The notes beneath the pieces are model-generated. The model made no database searches. It saw only the letters and a program-made list of their open reading frames with translations, and was not told the DNA's origin. Positions 27,520 through 36,314 of a stretch of 43,464 bases of DNA are shown in pieces. Every line of letters begins with the position of its first letter. The first letter of the stretch is position 1. The translations under genes were made by a program, and so were the position numbers. Source of the DNA: Candidatus Kaiserbacteria bacterium (GTDB taxonomy: Bacteria; Patescibacteriota; Minisyncoccia; Phycocordibacterales; Phycocordibacteraceae); the NCBI GenBank assembly GCA_026396675.1, contig JAPLWI010000010.1, positions 1 through 43,464 on the forward strand, read 5' to 3'.

Positions 27520-28086
27520 TTATTTAACTGCGAGTGGGGCGCTTCCGTCTTTAACAATCGCGGCAAGTTCGGACTGTGTTTTTGGCATACGAGTATGAGT
27601 GAGATCGATATGACCAACGACACGAATTACTGCGCCATCGCAATTGCCAAGTATTGTGCTGGCATTTCTAACGCTTCCATCTACCGATGTATAATTTGAT
27701 TTCGTACTAAAAAGGACATCAATGTAATCTGTATACCGTGCGTTCATCGTATCCGCGATAACACGATAACCGATAATCGATGCAACTGTTTTGTATCCGC
27801 AAAAATCGTCTGTTACCGGTGGGTTTTTTATTTCAATAATAGTGCCAAACGGAAGTTCTTTCGCGAGATCCTGCGAACGCGCCGCGATAATTTCAGGGTT
27901 TGAGTATGCGCCGGATGCCGTAACGAATGGGTCGGCGTCGGTTTGCGCTGGCACAGCATTATAAGCGGTGAGAGTCACCGTGTAGTCGGGCGATGTTGGC
28001 GCCGAAGGCGCACTCGCGGAAGCCGGTAAGGTCATAACCGCGCCCGATAAAAGAAAAAGGCCCATAAGGGCTCCTAATAGTGGCAT
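27520..28086 (-). CDS. 3D-domain secreted protein
   Basis: Signal peptide; TVTLTAYNAVPAQTD, GYRVIADTMNARYTDYIDVLF. Confidence 0.75.
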   Translation of the reverse strand: MPLLGALMGLFLLSGAVMTLPASASAPSAPTSPDYTVTLTAYNAVPAQTDADPFVTASGAYSNPEIIAARSQDLAKELPFGTIIEIKNPPVTDDFCGYKTVASIIGYRVIADTMNARYTDYIDVLFSTKSNYTSVDGSVRNASTILGNCDGAVIRVVGHIDLTHTRMPKTQSELAAIVKDGSAPLAVK

Positions 28087-28282
28087 TGAATTTATTTACC
28101 GAAATAGCAAGCAGCTACCTCGTTATTTGGTATATTAGCATATTGACAATTTCATGTCAAGCGTCGTAATAAACGCGAAATATTCTCGCATGATAATACT
28201 ACGTGCGTTCGGAAATGAGAGATTCTGTGCATTATCCTCACCTACGAGTGCCCAGCGAATGCTATTGTGAAGAAAGCTTTGT

Positions 28283-29464
28283 ATGGACATTCTCTTTTTG
28301 ATACACATCATCGCACTGCTCTTTTCTTTCTTCGTTATTGGAGCGGTTCTTGGTGCCGTCTTCTCTGAAATCTTCCGACACAAGATTGTCGTAGTCGTGC
28401 GGCGACTTTTGCTCAACAAGTCCGACTCTAATCCAATCTTGAAACCTGGAACCAATGTTTGGGCTGCAGAAGCAGTAATGAATCCGGCTGCTGCTTTTTT
28501 TGATGGTCGCACACATCTTATCTATCGTGCTATCGGTTCTGATGGTGTTTCTCGACTCGGTTATGCGAGCAGTGCCGATGGTATTGTTTTCGACAAACAA
28601 CTTCCCTATCCGGCTTTCGTCGCAACGAGATTGCATCGGTCTCATATGCACAATATTGAACGTAGGTATTCCCTTACACTATATCCATCGGGTGGCAGCT
28701 GGGGTGGTTGTGAAGACCCGCGAATGGTGATGATTGACGGTCGCGTATATGTCACTATCAATATATTTGACGGCTGGAATTTCATTCGCGTCGCGTTCAT
28801 CTCGATTGCAGAAGATGACTTTCTCGCGGAGCAATTCGACAAATGGGAAGGCCCGCATCTTATCTCACCTCCGGGACAAATACATAAAAATTGGGTATTG
28901 TTCCCAGAAAAAATCGGTGGTCGGTTTGCAATTTTGCACAGCATCACACCAAATGTAGAAATTGCTTTCCTCGATGATATTGAAAATGTCGGTATCACCG
29001 AACCATTTGTCGAGAGCTGGGTCGGCGCGCGCGACTGCCTACCGGCGAGAGATGATTCATGGGACAGCTTTGTTCGCGGTGCTGGCCCACCGCCAATTCG
29101 AACAGATCGCGGATGGCTTCTTTTCTATCATGCGATTGATAATCGTGATCCTGGCCGTTATAAACTCGGTGCGATGTTGCTCGATCTCGCTGACCCGACA
29201 AAAGTGCTTTATCGTGCTGCCGCGCCGGTTATTTCTCCCGATGAGTACTACGAAAACGACGGCAAGCCAGGCATTGTCTACGCATGCGGCGCGGTAGTCC
29301 GCACCTCGACTGAGCTCGGGACAGGTGATAAAAAATTGTTCGTTTATTACGGCGGAGCGGACAAGGTCGTCTGCGTCGCGACCTCACCGCTGAACCACTT
29401 CCTTGATGCTCTCGTTGAAGGAAGTCAGGCATCCCTCACAGCAGTGCCAGCGCAAATTGTTTGA
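28283..29464 (+). CDS. GH130-family glycoside phosphorylase/hydrolase with N-terminal TM
   Basis: SNPILKPG, GGCEDPRMVMIDGRVYV, NWVLFPEKI, WLLFYHAIDN, YACGAVV, VYYGGADKVVCVATS. Confidence 0.85.
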   Translation: MDILFLIHIIALLFSFFVIGAVLGAVFSEIFRHKIVVVVRRLLLNKSDSNPILKPGTNVWAAEAVMNPAAAFFDGRTHLIYRAIGSDGVSRLGYASSADGIVFDKQLPYPAFVATRLHRSHMHNIERRYSLTLYPSGGSWGGCEDPRMVMIDGRVYVTINIFDGWNFIRVAFISIAEDDFLAEQFDKWEGPHLISPPGQIHKNWVLFPEKIGGRFAILHSITPNVEIAFLDDIENVGITEPFVESWVGARDCLPARDDSWDSFVRGAGPPPIRTDRGWLLFYHAIDNRDPGRYKLGAMLLDLADPTKVLYRAAAPVISPDEYYENDGKPGIVYACGAVVRTSTELGTGDKKLFVYYGGADKVVCVATSPLNHFLDALVEGSQASLTAVPAQIV

Positions 29465-29467
29465 CAT

Positions 29468-30529
29468 ATGGAGCAAAAAACATATTTCGAGCATCCAGAT
29501 AAAGCGGTTGGGGACAATCGTTTCAGTCATATGATGGCGATAACACTTGACCCGCGTTCTAAATACAAAGAAGGAATCATCCGCTGTATCACGAGCCGTA
29601 GCGGGGATATTGAGTTTCGTGGATATGTCGACCGAAGTGTACTTTACAAAGTGAGTGGCGATACATTAGAGAAGTTCTCTATTGATAACCAGCTTGTTAT
29701 AAAGGGCGCGGAAGAAATGGTGCAACGACTCGGCGGAGATTTGTGGGATTTTATTGGATTTGAAGACCCTGATATTTGGATTGATGAATTAATGGGGAAA
29801 ATGCATTTGTATTTTACAATTGCTCTTATCAGCAAAGATCGGTCAAAAGCACATTCAATTATTTCTCTGGGACATGCTGAGGGGGACGATCTTGATTCTC
29901 TTTCGATGACCGCTCCCGTATTGCTGGGAGATAAATATGAGTATTCAAATCACAAGGCAAAAGAGATTTCCGTCGCGCCAATAAACAAAAACGGCGTCCG
30001 TTTGAATCTCTTTGAATCAGGAGACCGTCGCAAAGACCCTTACTACGATACGAGCAAATTCGGCAAAGACACTTCATTTTCAACAGTGCGTGTCGCCATT
30101 GCAAAAGATATGAGTAAAGAATGGGAGTGGGGAGAAATCGTTTTCCATCCTGCCGATCATAAAATTCCGTGGATTGCGGAGCATGCGTCGCCGGGTCCGC
30201 TTCTGCCGCGTTCATTTATTAATATTGGGGCTGATAAATTGCTCGGCATTATGAATGGGCGCGAAGCAAGCAGATTAGATGCTGCGAACAAGCCGATTCA
30301 TTATCGAAAATTTTCAATCGGACTTTTTATCTATAATTATGAAAATGGGAAAATAGAATGGGTATCGCCAGAACCGCTTATCCGCGATAGTGAAGCGAAA
30401 ATAATTACCTTCGCTAGCGAATTCGTGGAGACGAAATCTGGTGAAGGAATTTTGTATGCTCATGTTGACGACTCTTTTGTACGCGCATACACACTGTATG
30501 CTGAAGGTATTCGAGCATTGCTCCCTTAA
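29468..30529 (+). CDS. divergent GH130/GH43-like beta-propeller protein
   Basis: FIGFEDPDIWIDELMGKMHLYFT and propeller-like repeats; between two GH130 genes with 3-nt gap. Confidence 0.6.
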   Translation: MEQKTYFEHPDKAVGDNRFSHMMAITLDPRSKYKEGIIRCITSRSGDIEFRGYVDRSVLYKVSGDTLEKFSIDNQLVIKGAEEMVQRLGGDLWDFIGFEDPDIWIDELMGKMHLYFTIALISKDRSKAHSIISLGHAEGDDLDSLSMTAPVLLGDKYEYSNHKAKEISVAPINKNGVRLNLFESGDRRKDPYYDTSKFGKDTSFSTVRVAIAKDMSKEWEWGEIVFHPADHKIPWIAEHASPGPLLPRSFINIGADKLLGIMNGREASRLDAANKPIHYRKFSIGLFIYNYENGKIEWVSPEPLIRDSEAKIITFASEFVETKSGEGILYAHVDDSFVRAYTLYAEGIRALLP

Positions 30530-30531
30530 TT

Positions 30532-32511
30532 ATGTTTGTCATTAGACGAGAACCACATAATCCGATACTCGCACCGCTTCAAGAGCGGCCGTGGGAGTCA
30601 GTGGCGACCTATAATCCTTCTGCTGTGCGTACCGAGGATGGCGTGCGGCTGTATTATCGCGCGCTCGGTAATCCGAGCGCGCTTGCGACACCGCTTGCTG
30701 AAATGTCGACTATCGGCACTGCTTTTTCCGAGGACGGTGTCCACTTCCATTCGCGACAACAGATTATTATGCCCAGCGAATCGTGGGATCAATTCGGCTG
30801 TGAAGACCCGCGTGTCACATTTTTTGAAGGTCGTTGGTATTGTTTCTATACTGCACTCGGCGGTTACCCTTTTGGTCCTGACAATATTAAAGTCGCGGTC
30901 GCTATTGGTGACTTGCCAGACAATTTCATCGAGCGACATTTGATTACGCCCTTCGACGCGAAGGCCGCAACAATTTTCCCCGAACGCATCGACGGCGACA
31001 TCGTGATGCTCCTCACCGCGCACACTGACTGGACGCCAGAACATCCGCGGCCGACCATCGCGCTCGCTCGCGCAAAGAAAATCGAGGACTTTTTTGATAC
31101 AAACTATTGGAACGAATGGCACGACCATCTCGCTGACCACGCGCTCGGCGATTTGCGCCGCGATAACGATGTTCACATAGAAGTTGGTGCATCGCCTCTC
31201 TTGACTGACGCGGGCTGGCTGCTCATTTATTCTTACATTCAGGATTATTATGACGAACACAAACGCATCTTCTCGATTGCGGCCGCGCTGCTTGATGCAA
31301 AAAATCCGCAAAATGTTATCTCGCATACCGAATCAATTCTCGTGCCGCAAGAATTTTATGAAGAATATGGTCTCATCCCGCACATCGTATTCCCGACGAG
31401 TGCAACCATCGACCCTTCGACTACGCTCGGGGTAAGCGACCGACTTGAAATATGGTATGGCGGAGCCGACACGGTCTGCGCGAAGGCGAGCGTGAAATTG
31501 CATGACCTCCTGCGCGCGCTTGACCCAAATCGGCCTGCGCGTACCTTCACTCGAGCGCCAGAAAATCCAATTCTTTCGCCGCAAGGCAACGGATTCGAAA
31601 GCCGCGAAGTGATGAACGCCGCAGCGATTGAAATTAACGACTCGATTTATATTCTCTATCGCGCGATGGACGCGGAGAACACCTCTACCGTCGGACTCGC
31701 GATTTCTAAAAACGGCGTCGTTATTGACGAACGATTACCGGAGCCAATTTACACTCCGCGCGCTGATTTTGAAATGAAAAAAGGAAGTCCAACTGGTAAT
31801 TCTGGTTGTGAAGATCCACGCATTGTGCGTATTGAGAATACGCTTTACCTGACTTACACGGCATACGATGGCGTCCATCCGCCATCCGGTGCGGTCTCGT
31901 CAATCAGCGTTGATGATTTTCTCGCGCGGAAATTTGAGAAATGGAGTATGCCACTCATCCTGACACCTGATGGTGTTGATGATAAAGACCTTGCTCTCCT
32001 GCCTGAAAAAATAAACCTGTCCGGTCAGGATGGAAATTATTTGCTTTATCATCGCATTAATAATCAGATTTGTGCCGACCTTCTACCCGACATTGTATCC
32101 GGTAAACGGGCGAGCCGATGTATAGAAATCATGGGCCCGCGACACGGCATGTGGGATGGAGTGAAAGTTGGTGTTGCCGCACCACCGATTAGAGTCGGCC
32201 TGCCCCCTGACCGGGCAGGTGGCCAGGGCGACAAATGGCTAATGATTTATCACGGTGTGTCGCGCCACGCCCGCTACCGCCTAGGCGCCGCGCTTCTCGA
32301 CACTGATGGTCTTACTGTTCTCGCACGTACTGCAGACCCGATTTTTGAGCCACTTGAGAAATACGAGAAAGAAGGAACCGTTCCAGACGTTGTCTTTTCT
32401 TGCGGCGCAGTTGTATGTGGCGATACTTTATATCTCTACTACGGTGCCGCCGATAAAGTGCTCGGCGTTGCGACGGCGTCGCTCGCGCATATTGTTGATT
32501 CCCTTTCATAA
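30532..32511 (+). CDS. tandem two-domain GH130 protein
   Basis: Two full GH130-like halves: FGCEDPRVTFFEGRWYCFYTA and SGCEDPRIVRIENTLYLTYTA; EIWYGGADTVCAKAS and LYLYYGAADKVLGVATAS. Confidence 0.88.
   Translation: MFVIRREPHNPILAPLQERPWESVATYNPSAVRTEDGVRLYYRALGNPSALATPLAEMSTIGTAFSEDGVHFHSRQQIIMPSESWDQFGCEDPRVTFFEGRWYCFYTALGGYPFGPDNIKVAVAIGDLPDNFIERHLITPFDAKAATIFPERIDGDIVMLLTAHTDWTPEHPRPTIALARAKKIEDFFDTNYWNEWHDHLADHALGDLRRDNDVHIEVGASPLLTDAGWLLIYSYIQDYYDEHKRIFSIAAALLDAKNPQNVISHTESILVPQEFYEEYGLIPHIVFPTSATIDPSTTLGVSDRLEIWYGGADTVCAKASVKLHDLLRALDPNRPARTFTRAPENPILSPQGNGFESREVMNAAAIEINDSIYILYRAMDAENTSTVGLAISKNGVVIDERLPEPIYTPRADFEMKKGSPTGNSGCEDPRIVRIENTLYLTYTAYDGVHPPSGAVSSISVDDFLARKFEKWSMPLILTPDGVDDKDLALLPEKINLSGQDGNYLLYHRINNQICADLLPDIVSGKRASRCIEIMGPRHGMWDGVKVGVAAPPIRVGLPPDRAGGQGDKWLMIYHGVSRHARYRLGAALLDTDGLTVLARTADPIFEPLEKYEKEGTVPDVVFSCGAVVCGDTLYLYYGAADKVLGVATASLAHIVDSLS
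31413..31437. repeat. short dispersed-repeat-like insert in the GH130 gene
   Basis: CCCTTCGACTACGCTCGGGGTAAGC; encodes DPSTTLGVSD. Confidence 0.6.
32199..32219. repeat. hairpin insert in the GH130 gene
   Basis: CCTGCCC-CCTGACC-GGGCAGG; encodes GLPPDRAGG, absent from the paralogous halves. Confidence 0.75.
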
Positions 32512-33257
32512 TGAACAAACTCATTGTTTTTGACTTAGATGGAACGTTAACTGAGAGCAAACAGCCGCTCGACAGCGAGATGGCATCGCTCGTTGCGAAA
32601 CTTCTTGCTGTCACGAAAGTCGCGGTCGTCTCTGGCGGCGCGTTGCCGCAATTTTTGAAACAGGTGTTCGCACGGCTTCCGAATGATGCGAATTTCGCAA
32701 ATCTTTATTTATTACCGATATCCGGTGCTGCACTTTATGAGTTCTGCGAAGTTGGTTTGGGAAAGATTTATGAAGAACGCCTTTCAGAAAAAGAAGCGCA
32801 CACTATAGAGACCGCGATGCGCGAAGCGGCGAAGGAAACTGGTCTTATCAACTTCTCCGAACCCGCGTGGGGCGAGCGTATTGAATACCGCGGCGGTCAG
32901 GTAACAATGTCGGCACTCGGACAAGAGGCCCCGCTCGCCGAGAAAAAAGCGTGGGATCCCGATCACGCGAAGCGCCGAAAACTGCAGGCGGCTATCGCTG
33001 CACGATTACCAGAATTCTCGGTCGGAATGGGCGGTGCGACAACAATTGATGTAACAAAACGTGGCATTGATAAGGCCTACGGCATCCGGCAACTTTGTAA
33101 ACGCCTCGGCATTCCTGAATCCGAAGCGCTCTATGTCGGCGACGAACTTATGGCTGGCGGTAATGATGAAGCCGTGTATAAAACTGCCGCGCAAACAAAA
33201 AGTGTAAAAAATCCTGCTGAAACTGCGAAGATTATCAAGTCGTTGCTTTTAAATTAG
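32511..33257 (+). CDS. HAD-IIB phosphatase, eukaryotic-type phosphomannomutase-like
   Basis: FDLDGTLTESKQPLD, VVSGG, IEYRGGQVTMSALGQEA, FSVGMGGATTIDVTKRGIDKAYGI, YVGDELMAGGNDEAVY. Confidence 0.82.
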   Translation: MNKLIVFDLDGTLTESKQPLDSEMASLVAKLLAVTKVAVVSGGALPQFLKQVFARLPNDANFANLYLLPISGAALYEFCEVGLGKIYEERLSEKEAHTIETAMREAAKETGLINFSEPAWGERIEYRGGQVTMSALGQEAPLAEKKAWDPDHAKRRKLQAAIAARLPEFSVGMGGATTIDVTKRGIDKAYGIRQLCKRLGIPESEALYVGDELMAGGNDEAVYKTAAQTKSVKNPAETAKIIKSLLLN

Positions 33258-33287
33258 AAAACCCCGCGACAACAAGCGCGGGGTTTT
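33258..33287. terminator. rho-independent terminator
   Basis: AAAACCCCGCG...CGCGGGGTTTT. Confidence 0.9.
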
Positions 33288-33302
33288 ATCGCGGAATTGG
33301 CA

Positions 33303-33671
33303 TTAATTCCAGCATGGGTAACAAGGGCAACGGCGTCCTTCTCTGTCTCCAATGCAGTCGAGGAATGGGGTTAGACGACTCTCATCATCTTCCTTAATTT
33401 CCCATTGTTCTCCCGATATCTTTTCAGCTATCAGGATTTGCCGTTCAGGAGAGAACTCGATGATTTTCCACTCATCCGAATCCATTCGAACCGACAAACG
33501 AGTAGTCATGTTGGTAAATGTCGCAGCGGCGACGCTACCAACATAGTCGAATAGTGTTGTTATCTCATCGACGATTTTTTCTCTAAAGTTACGGGATTCC
33601 GTGTATGTCTCTCCGCCAACAATGATGGAAACTTTAAGCGGTCCGTGGAAAGGATCATCTAGCGATTTCAT
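33303..33671 (-). CDS. hypothetical small protein with C-terminal CPCYPC
   Basis: SD AAGGAGG before ATG; upstream TTGACT-N17-TAATCT on the minus strand (33731-33759). Confidence 0.7.
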   Translation of the reverse strand: MKSLDDPFHGPLKVSIIVGGETYTESRNFREKIVDEITTLFDYVGSVAAATFTNMTTRLSVRMDSDEWKIIEFSPERQILIAEKISGEQWEIKEDDESRLTPFLDCIGDREGRRCPCYPCWN

Positions 33672-33770
33672 ATTGCCTCCTTACTTTTTCTTTTTCTTTT
33701 TTTATATTTTACAGATCTAATCTGAAATTAAGATTAACATATCATCTAGCCAGAGTCAATTTGAAGTTAA

Positions 33771-33787
33771 GCGAAGTCAGACTTCGC
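33771..33787. repeat. short hairpin upstream of RAYT
   Basis: GCGAAGTC-A-GACTTCGC. Confidence 0.7.
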
Positions 33788-33857
33788 TACTGTTGTGCAA
33801 AAAACTAGATTTTAAGCCATATTTTCATAATCAAAGCTCTATATCTTGTAAAAAAGT

Positions 33858-33880
33858 TGAAAGATTTCGTAAACCTTTCA
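33858..33880. repeat. REP unit at the RAYT 5' side
   Basis: TGAAAG-A-TTT-CGT-AAA-C-CTTTCA. Confidence 0.85.
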
Positions 33881-33886
33881 TGTATT

Positions 33887-34579
33887 ATGGAAGGCATGGA
33901 ATTATGGCATGTATTAAATCACGGGGTTGAAGGACGAGACTTATTTCTTGACACACAAGATTACGCGCGTTTTGTGCATAATCTCTACGAATTTAATGAC
34001 TCTGCTCCTGCCGATAATCTTTGGCGCCTCTTTGATCCGTCTGGAATGAAAGATTTCGTAAACCCTTCATTTAGAAAAGCGAGACGGCTGCTAGTGGACA
34101 TTCACGGTTGGGTACTAATGAAGAATCATTATCACCTGCTCCTTTCAGAACGCGCGGAGAACGGAATCAGTTTATTTCTTCGCAAATTGAATGTTGGCTA
34201 TTCGAATTATTTTAATGCACGCTACAAGCGTCGCGGAACTTTATTCCAAGGTCGCACAAAAAAGATTTTGATAGAAAATGAATCGCATTTCTTATACATT
34301 CTTCATTATTTGCATCTTAATCCTCTCGATTATCTTGAGGGTGCCAAGGAATGGCGTCTACGAAACAAGAGTGGAATCAAGAACATGAATGATGCACTGG
34401 AGTATCTCGACTCATATCGCTGGAGCAGCTATCTGGACTATATTGGGAAAAAGAATTTTCCGTCTGTTATTACGACTGCATTTTTTAATAGTTCACTTGG
34501 CGACTACCGCACCTCGCTTAGCGAATATCTTCGCGATGCCGAATACGATAACGACTTCACCAAGCTGATGTTTGAATGA
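33887..34579 (+). CDS. REP-associated tyrosine transposase (RAYT, Y1_Tnp/IS200-like)
   Basis: ELWHVLNHGVEGRDLFLDTQDYARFVHNL, WVLMKNHYHLLL (HUH), NVGYSNYFNARYKRRGTLFQGR, YILHYLHLNPL; ORF track extends to a TTG at 33857 inside the REP. Confidence 0.93.
   Translation: MEGMELWHVLNHGVEGRDLFLDTQDYARFVHNLYEFNDSAPADNLWRLFDPSGMKDFVNPSFRKARRLLVDIHGWVLMKNHYHLLLSERAENGISLFLRKLNVGYSNYFNARYKRRGTLFQGRTKKILIENESHFLYILHYLHLNPLDYLEGAKEWRLRNKSGIKNMNDALEYLDSYRWSSYLDYIGKKNFPSVITTAFFNSSLGDYRTSLSEYLRDAEYDNDFTKLMFE
34046..34070. repeat. REP unit inside the RAYT ORF
   Basis: ATGAAAGATTTCGTAAACCCTTCAT imperfect palindrome; encodes MKDFVNPS. Confidence 0.85.
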
Positions 34580-34610
34580 AAGGTTTTGAAAGGTTTACGA
34601 AACCTTTCAT
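34576..34610. repeat. REP unit at the RAYT 3' side
   Basis: ATGAAAGGTT then TGAAAGGTTT-ACG-AAACCTTTCA perfect 10-bp arms (34587-34609). Confidence 0.92.
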
Positions 34611-34613
34611 TTT

Positions 34614-34908
34614 TCATTTAGAGCGCATGAGGCGGACTAGGCGGATTGTTTCAAATGAATGGCGGCCACCGAGTGAATGGAAAACGGGCGAGAGGCGATC
34701 GCTCTTTTCATCTGAGAGCGCTTCATGTATTTCGTCAACAACACTAATCGGGACGAGATGTGCGAAGTCAGCGCGCCTTAACTTCCCTATTTCTGACAAC
34801 TCTTCCAAATGCTTTACGATAGTGCTCATTGTCAGTCCACGCGCTTTCGCTGTCTCTTTTAAACTTCTTGTATCGCGCGCGGCTTGAAGCGTTTCTGCAA
34901 GTCGACCA
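34614..34908 (-). pseudogene. frame-shifted C-terminal HTH part of the PIF1-like helicase
   Basis: RLAETLQAARDTRSLKETAKARGLTMSTIVKHLEELSEIGKL resembles the HTH_40 tail common on such helicases; out of frame with 34768..36297. Confidence 0.6.
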
Positions 34909-36297
34909 GGAAGTCCGGCGGAGCCGGACTTCCCACTTTCCATCAAACCACGCCCCACCCATTGCCTTCACAAACTTCTTCTGCATATCAATTACTTCTG
35001 CCTTCGACATTTCAGCAAACGCATCGCGCGCCGCGTCTGACGCGGCGCGAAAATCCCTGTCCTTCTTCAAAATTTCCGGATGCACTTCGAGCGCGCGTTC
35101 ATTCAATCCAGTGAGATATACCCCGGAGAGCCGCCGCACTCTAGAGAGGGCGACATAGCCCTGTCCATATTCAAACGCCTTTGAGAGATCCATAATCGCG
35201 GCGTCCATACTCATTCCTTGGCTTTTATGCACCGTCATCGCATAGGCGAGCCGGAGCGGAATTTGCGAAATGCTCGCCTTCACTTTTCCTTGTTCTTCAA
35301 GTTGCCACTCCATTGGCTCGGTCGTTATTTTCAAACCATCTTTTGTTTTTATGATGGGCGAACCGTCTGCACCCCATCCACTCACAATACCAAGCGTACC
35401 GTTTACGAACCGCCCTTTGTGGCCCGAAGGTCCCGAGTAAGTCGAGGGGGAGTTTTTTGTGAACATTACCGCCGCGCTTTCTTTCAATTCAAGAATTTCT
35501 GGCGAGAGACATCCGCGCATCAAACCCTCCACGAGCGAATCCTTGCCCTTTGAACTCATATGGAATTTTTTCGCTTTGCCGGAAATCTTTTCAAGCTCTG
35601 CCGCATTGATTCGATCAACGTCGGCATTATGCGAAAAGAGTTTCGGTGCCTCACATTCGTTCGGCATCTCCGACAAGATTACTTGTCTCGATACAAGTTG
35701 TTCGCGATGCACTTCTTCGACCTCGCCCGACCGAATCGCCGAAAGTATGCCGAGAAATTCAGCATCGTCCTGTCTATACTGTTCTGTGAGGTAACAGATA
35801 ATTGGATTCAATTCTCGCCAGACCGGCGATGCGAATGCGAATTCAACATCCTTCGCGCGTGACACTGGCGGTAACTGGAAAAAATCTCCAACTAGAATAA
35901 CTGTGAGCCCGCCGAATGGTTTATCAACGCGTCGCACCTCGCGGCATATTGAATCCGCCATCTCGAATGTTGCCGCGCTAAGCATCGAGATTTCTTCAAT
36001 AATCAGTACCTTCGCTTTCGCAATCCGCTTCGCGATATGTTCTTTACTCGCGATTCGGTCCACATCAGCTCTCGTGAGCGAATCACTAACGCCGATGCCA
36101 CTCCACGAGTGAAGCGTCATACCGCTAACATGCGTCGCCGCGATGCCAGTCGCTGCAGTTACCGAGGGTTCAATTCCAGAGGCACGCAACCATGCGATAA
36201 ATTCATTTATCGTGTGCGTTTTCCCACTTCCGGGTTCACCGGTAAGGAAAACGTTGGCGCCCGTTTTTAATATTGTAAGCGCCTCGCTTTGTGTCAT
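34768..36297 (-). CDS. PIF1-like/RecD2-like DNA helicase (C-terminus apparently frameshifted)
   Basis: VFLTGEPGSGKTHTINEF (Walker A), VLIIEEISMLSA, VGDFFQLPPV, LRLAYAMTVHKSQGMS, YVALSRVR. Confidence 0.9.
   Translation of the reverse strand: MTQSEALTILKTGANVFLTGEPGSGKTHTINEFIAWLRASGIEPSVTAATGIAATHVSGMTLHSWSGIGVSDSLTRADVDRIASKEHIAKRIAKAKVLIIEEISMLSAATFEMADSICREVRRVDKPFGGLTVILVGDFFQLPPVSRAKDVEFAFASPVWRELNPIICYLTEQYRQDDAEFLGILSAIRSGEVEEVHREQLVSRQVILSEMPNECEAPKLFSHNADVDRINAAELEKISGKAKKFHMSSKGKDSLVEGLMRGCLSPEILELKESAAVMFTKNSPSTYSGPSGHKGRFVNGTLGIVSGWGADGSPIIKTKDGLKITTEPMEWQLEEQGKVKASISQIPLRLAYAMTVHKSQGMSMDAAIMDLSKAFEYGQGYVALSRVRRLSGVYLTGLNERALEVHPEILKKDRDFRAASDAARDAFAEMSKAEVIDMQKKFVKAMGGAWFDGKWEVRLRRTSWSTCRNASSRARYKKFKRDSESAWTDNEHYRKAFGRVVRNREVKAR
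34909..34933. repeat. 25-bp hairpin at the helicase frameshift
   Basis: GGAAGTCCGGC-GGA-GCCGGACTTCC perfect 11-bp stem. Confidence 0.93.
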
Positions 36298-36314
36298 CCA
36301 AACACTTTATCAGT

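Noticed and set aside
28135-28651. Minus-strand ORFs near 28.1-28.6 kb
   Set aside because: Overlap the better supported GH130 ORF; no recognisable protein features.
31333-31589. Minus-strand ORFs containing YPERSRR
   Set aside because: Antisense shadow of the GH130 gene over a repeat-like insert.
33857-33886. RAYT start at TTG 33857
   Set aside because: This extension is the REP unit read in frame; ATG at 33887 or 33896 fits RAYT N-termini better.
34900-34940. Programmed ribosomal frameshift in the helicase gene
   Set aside because: No slippery heptamer is evident at the junction, and removing the 25-bp hairpin restores the frame, so an insertion or assembly error is simpler.
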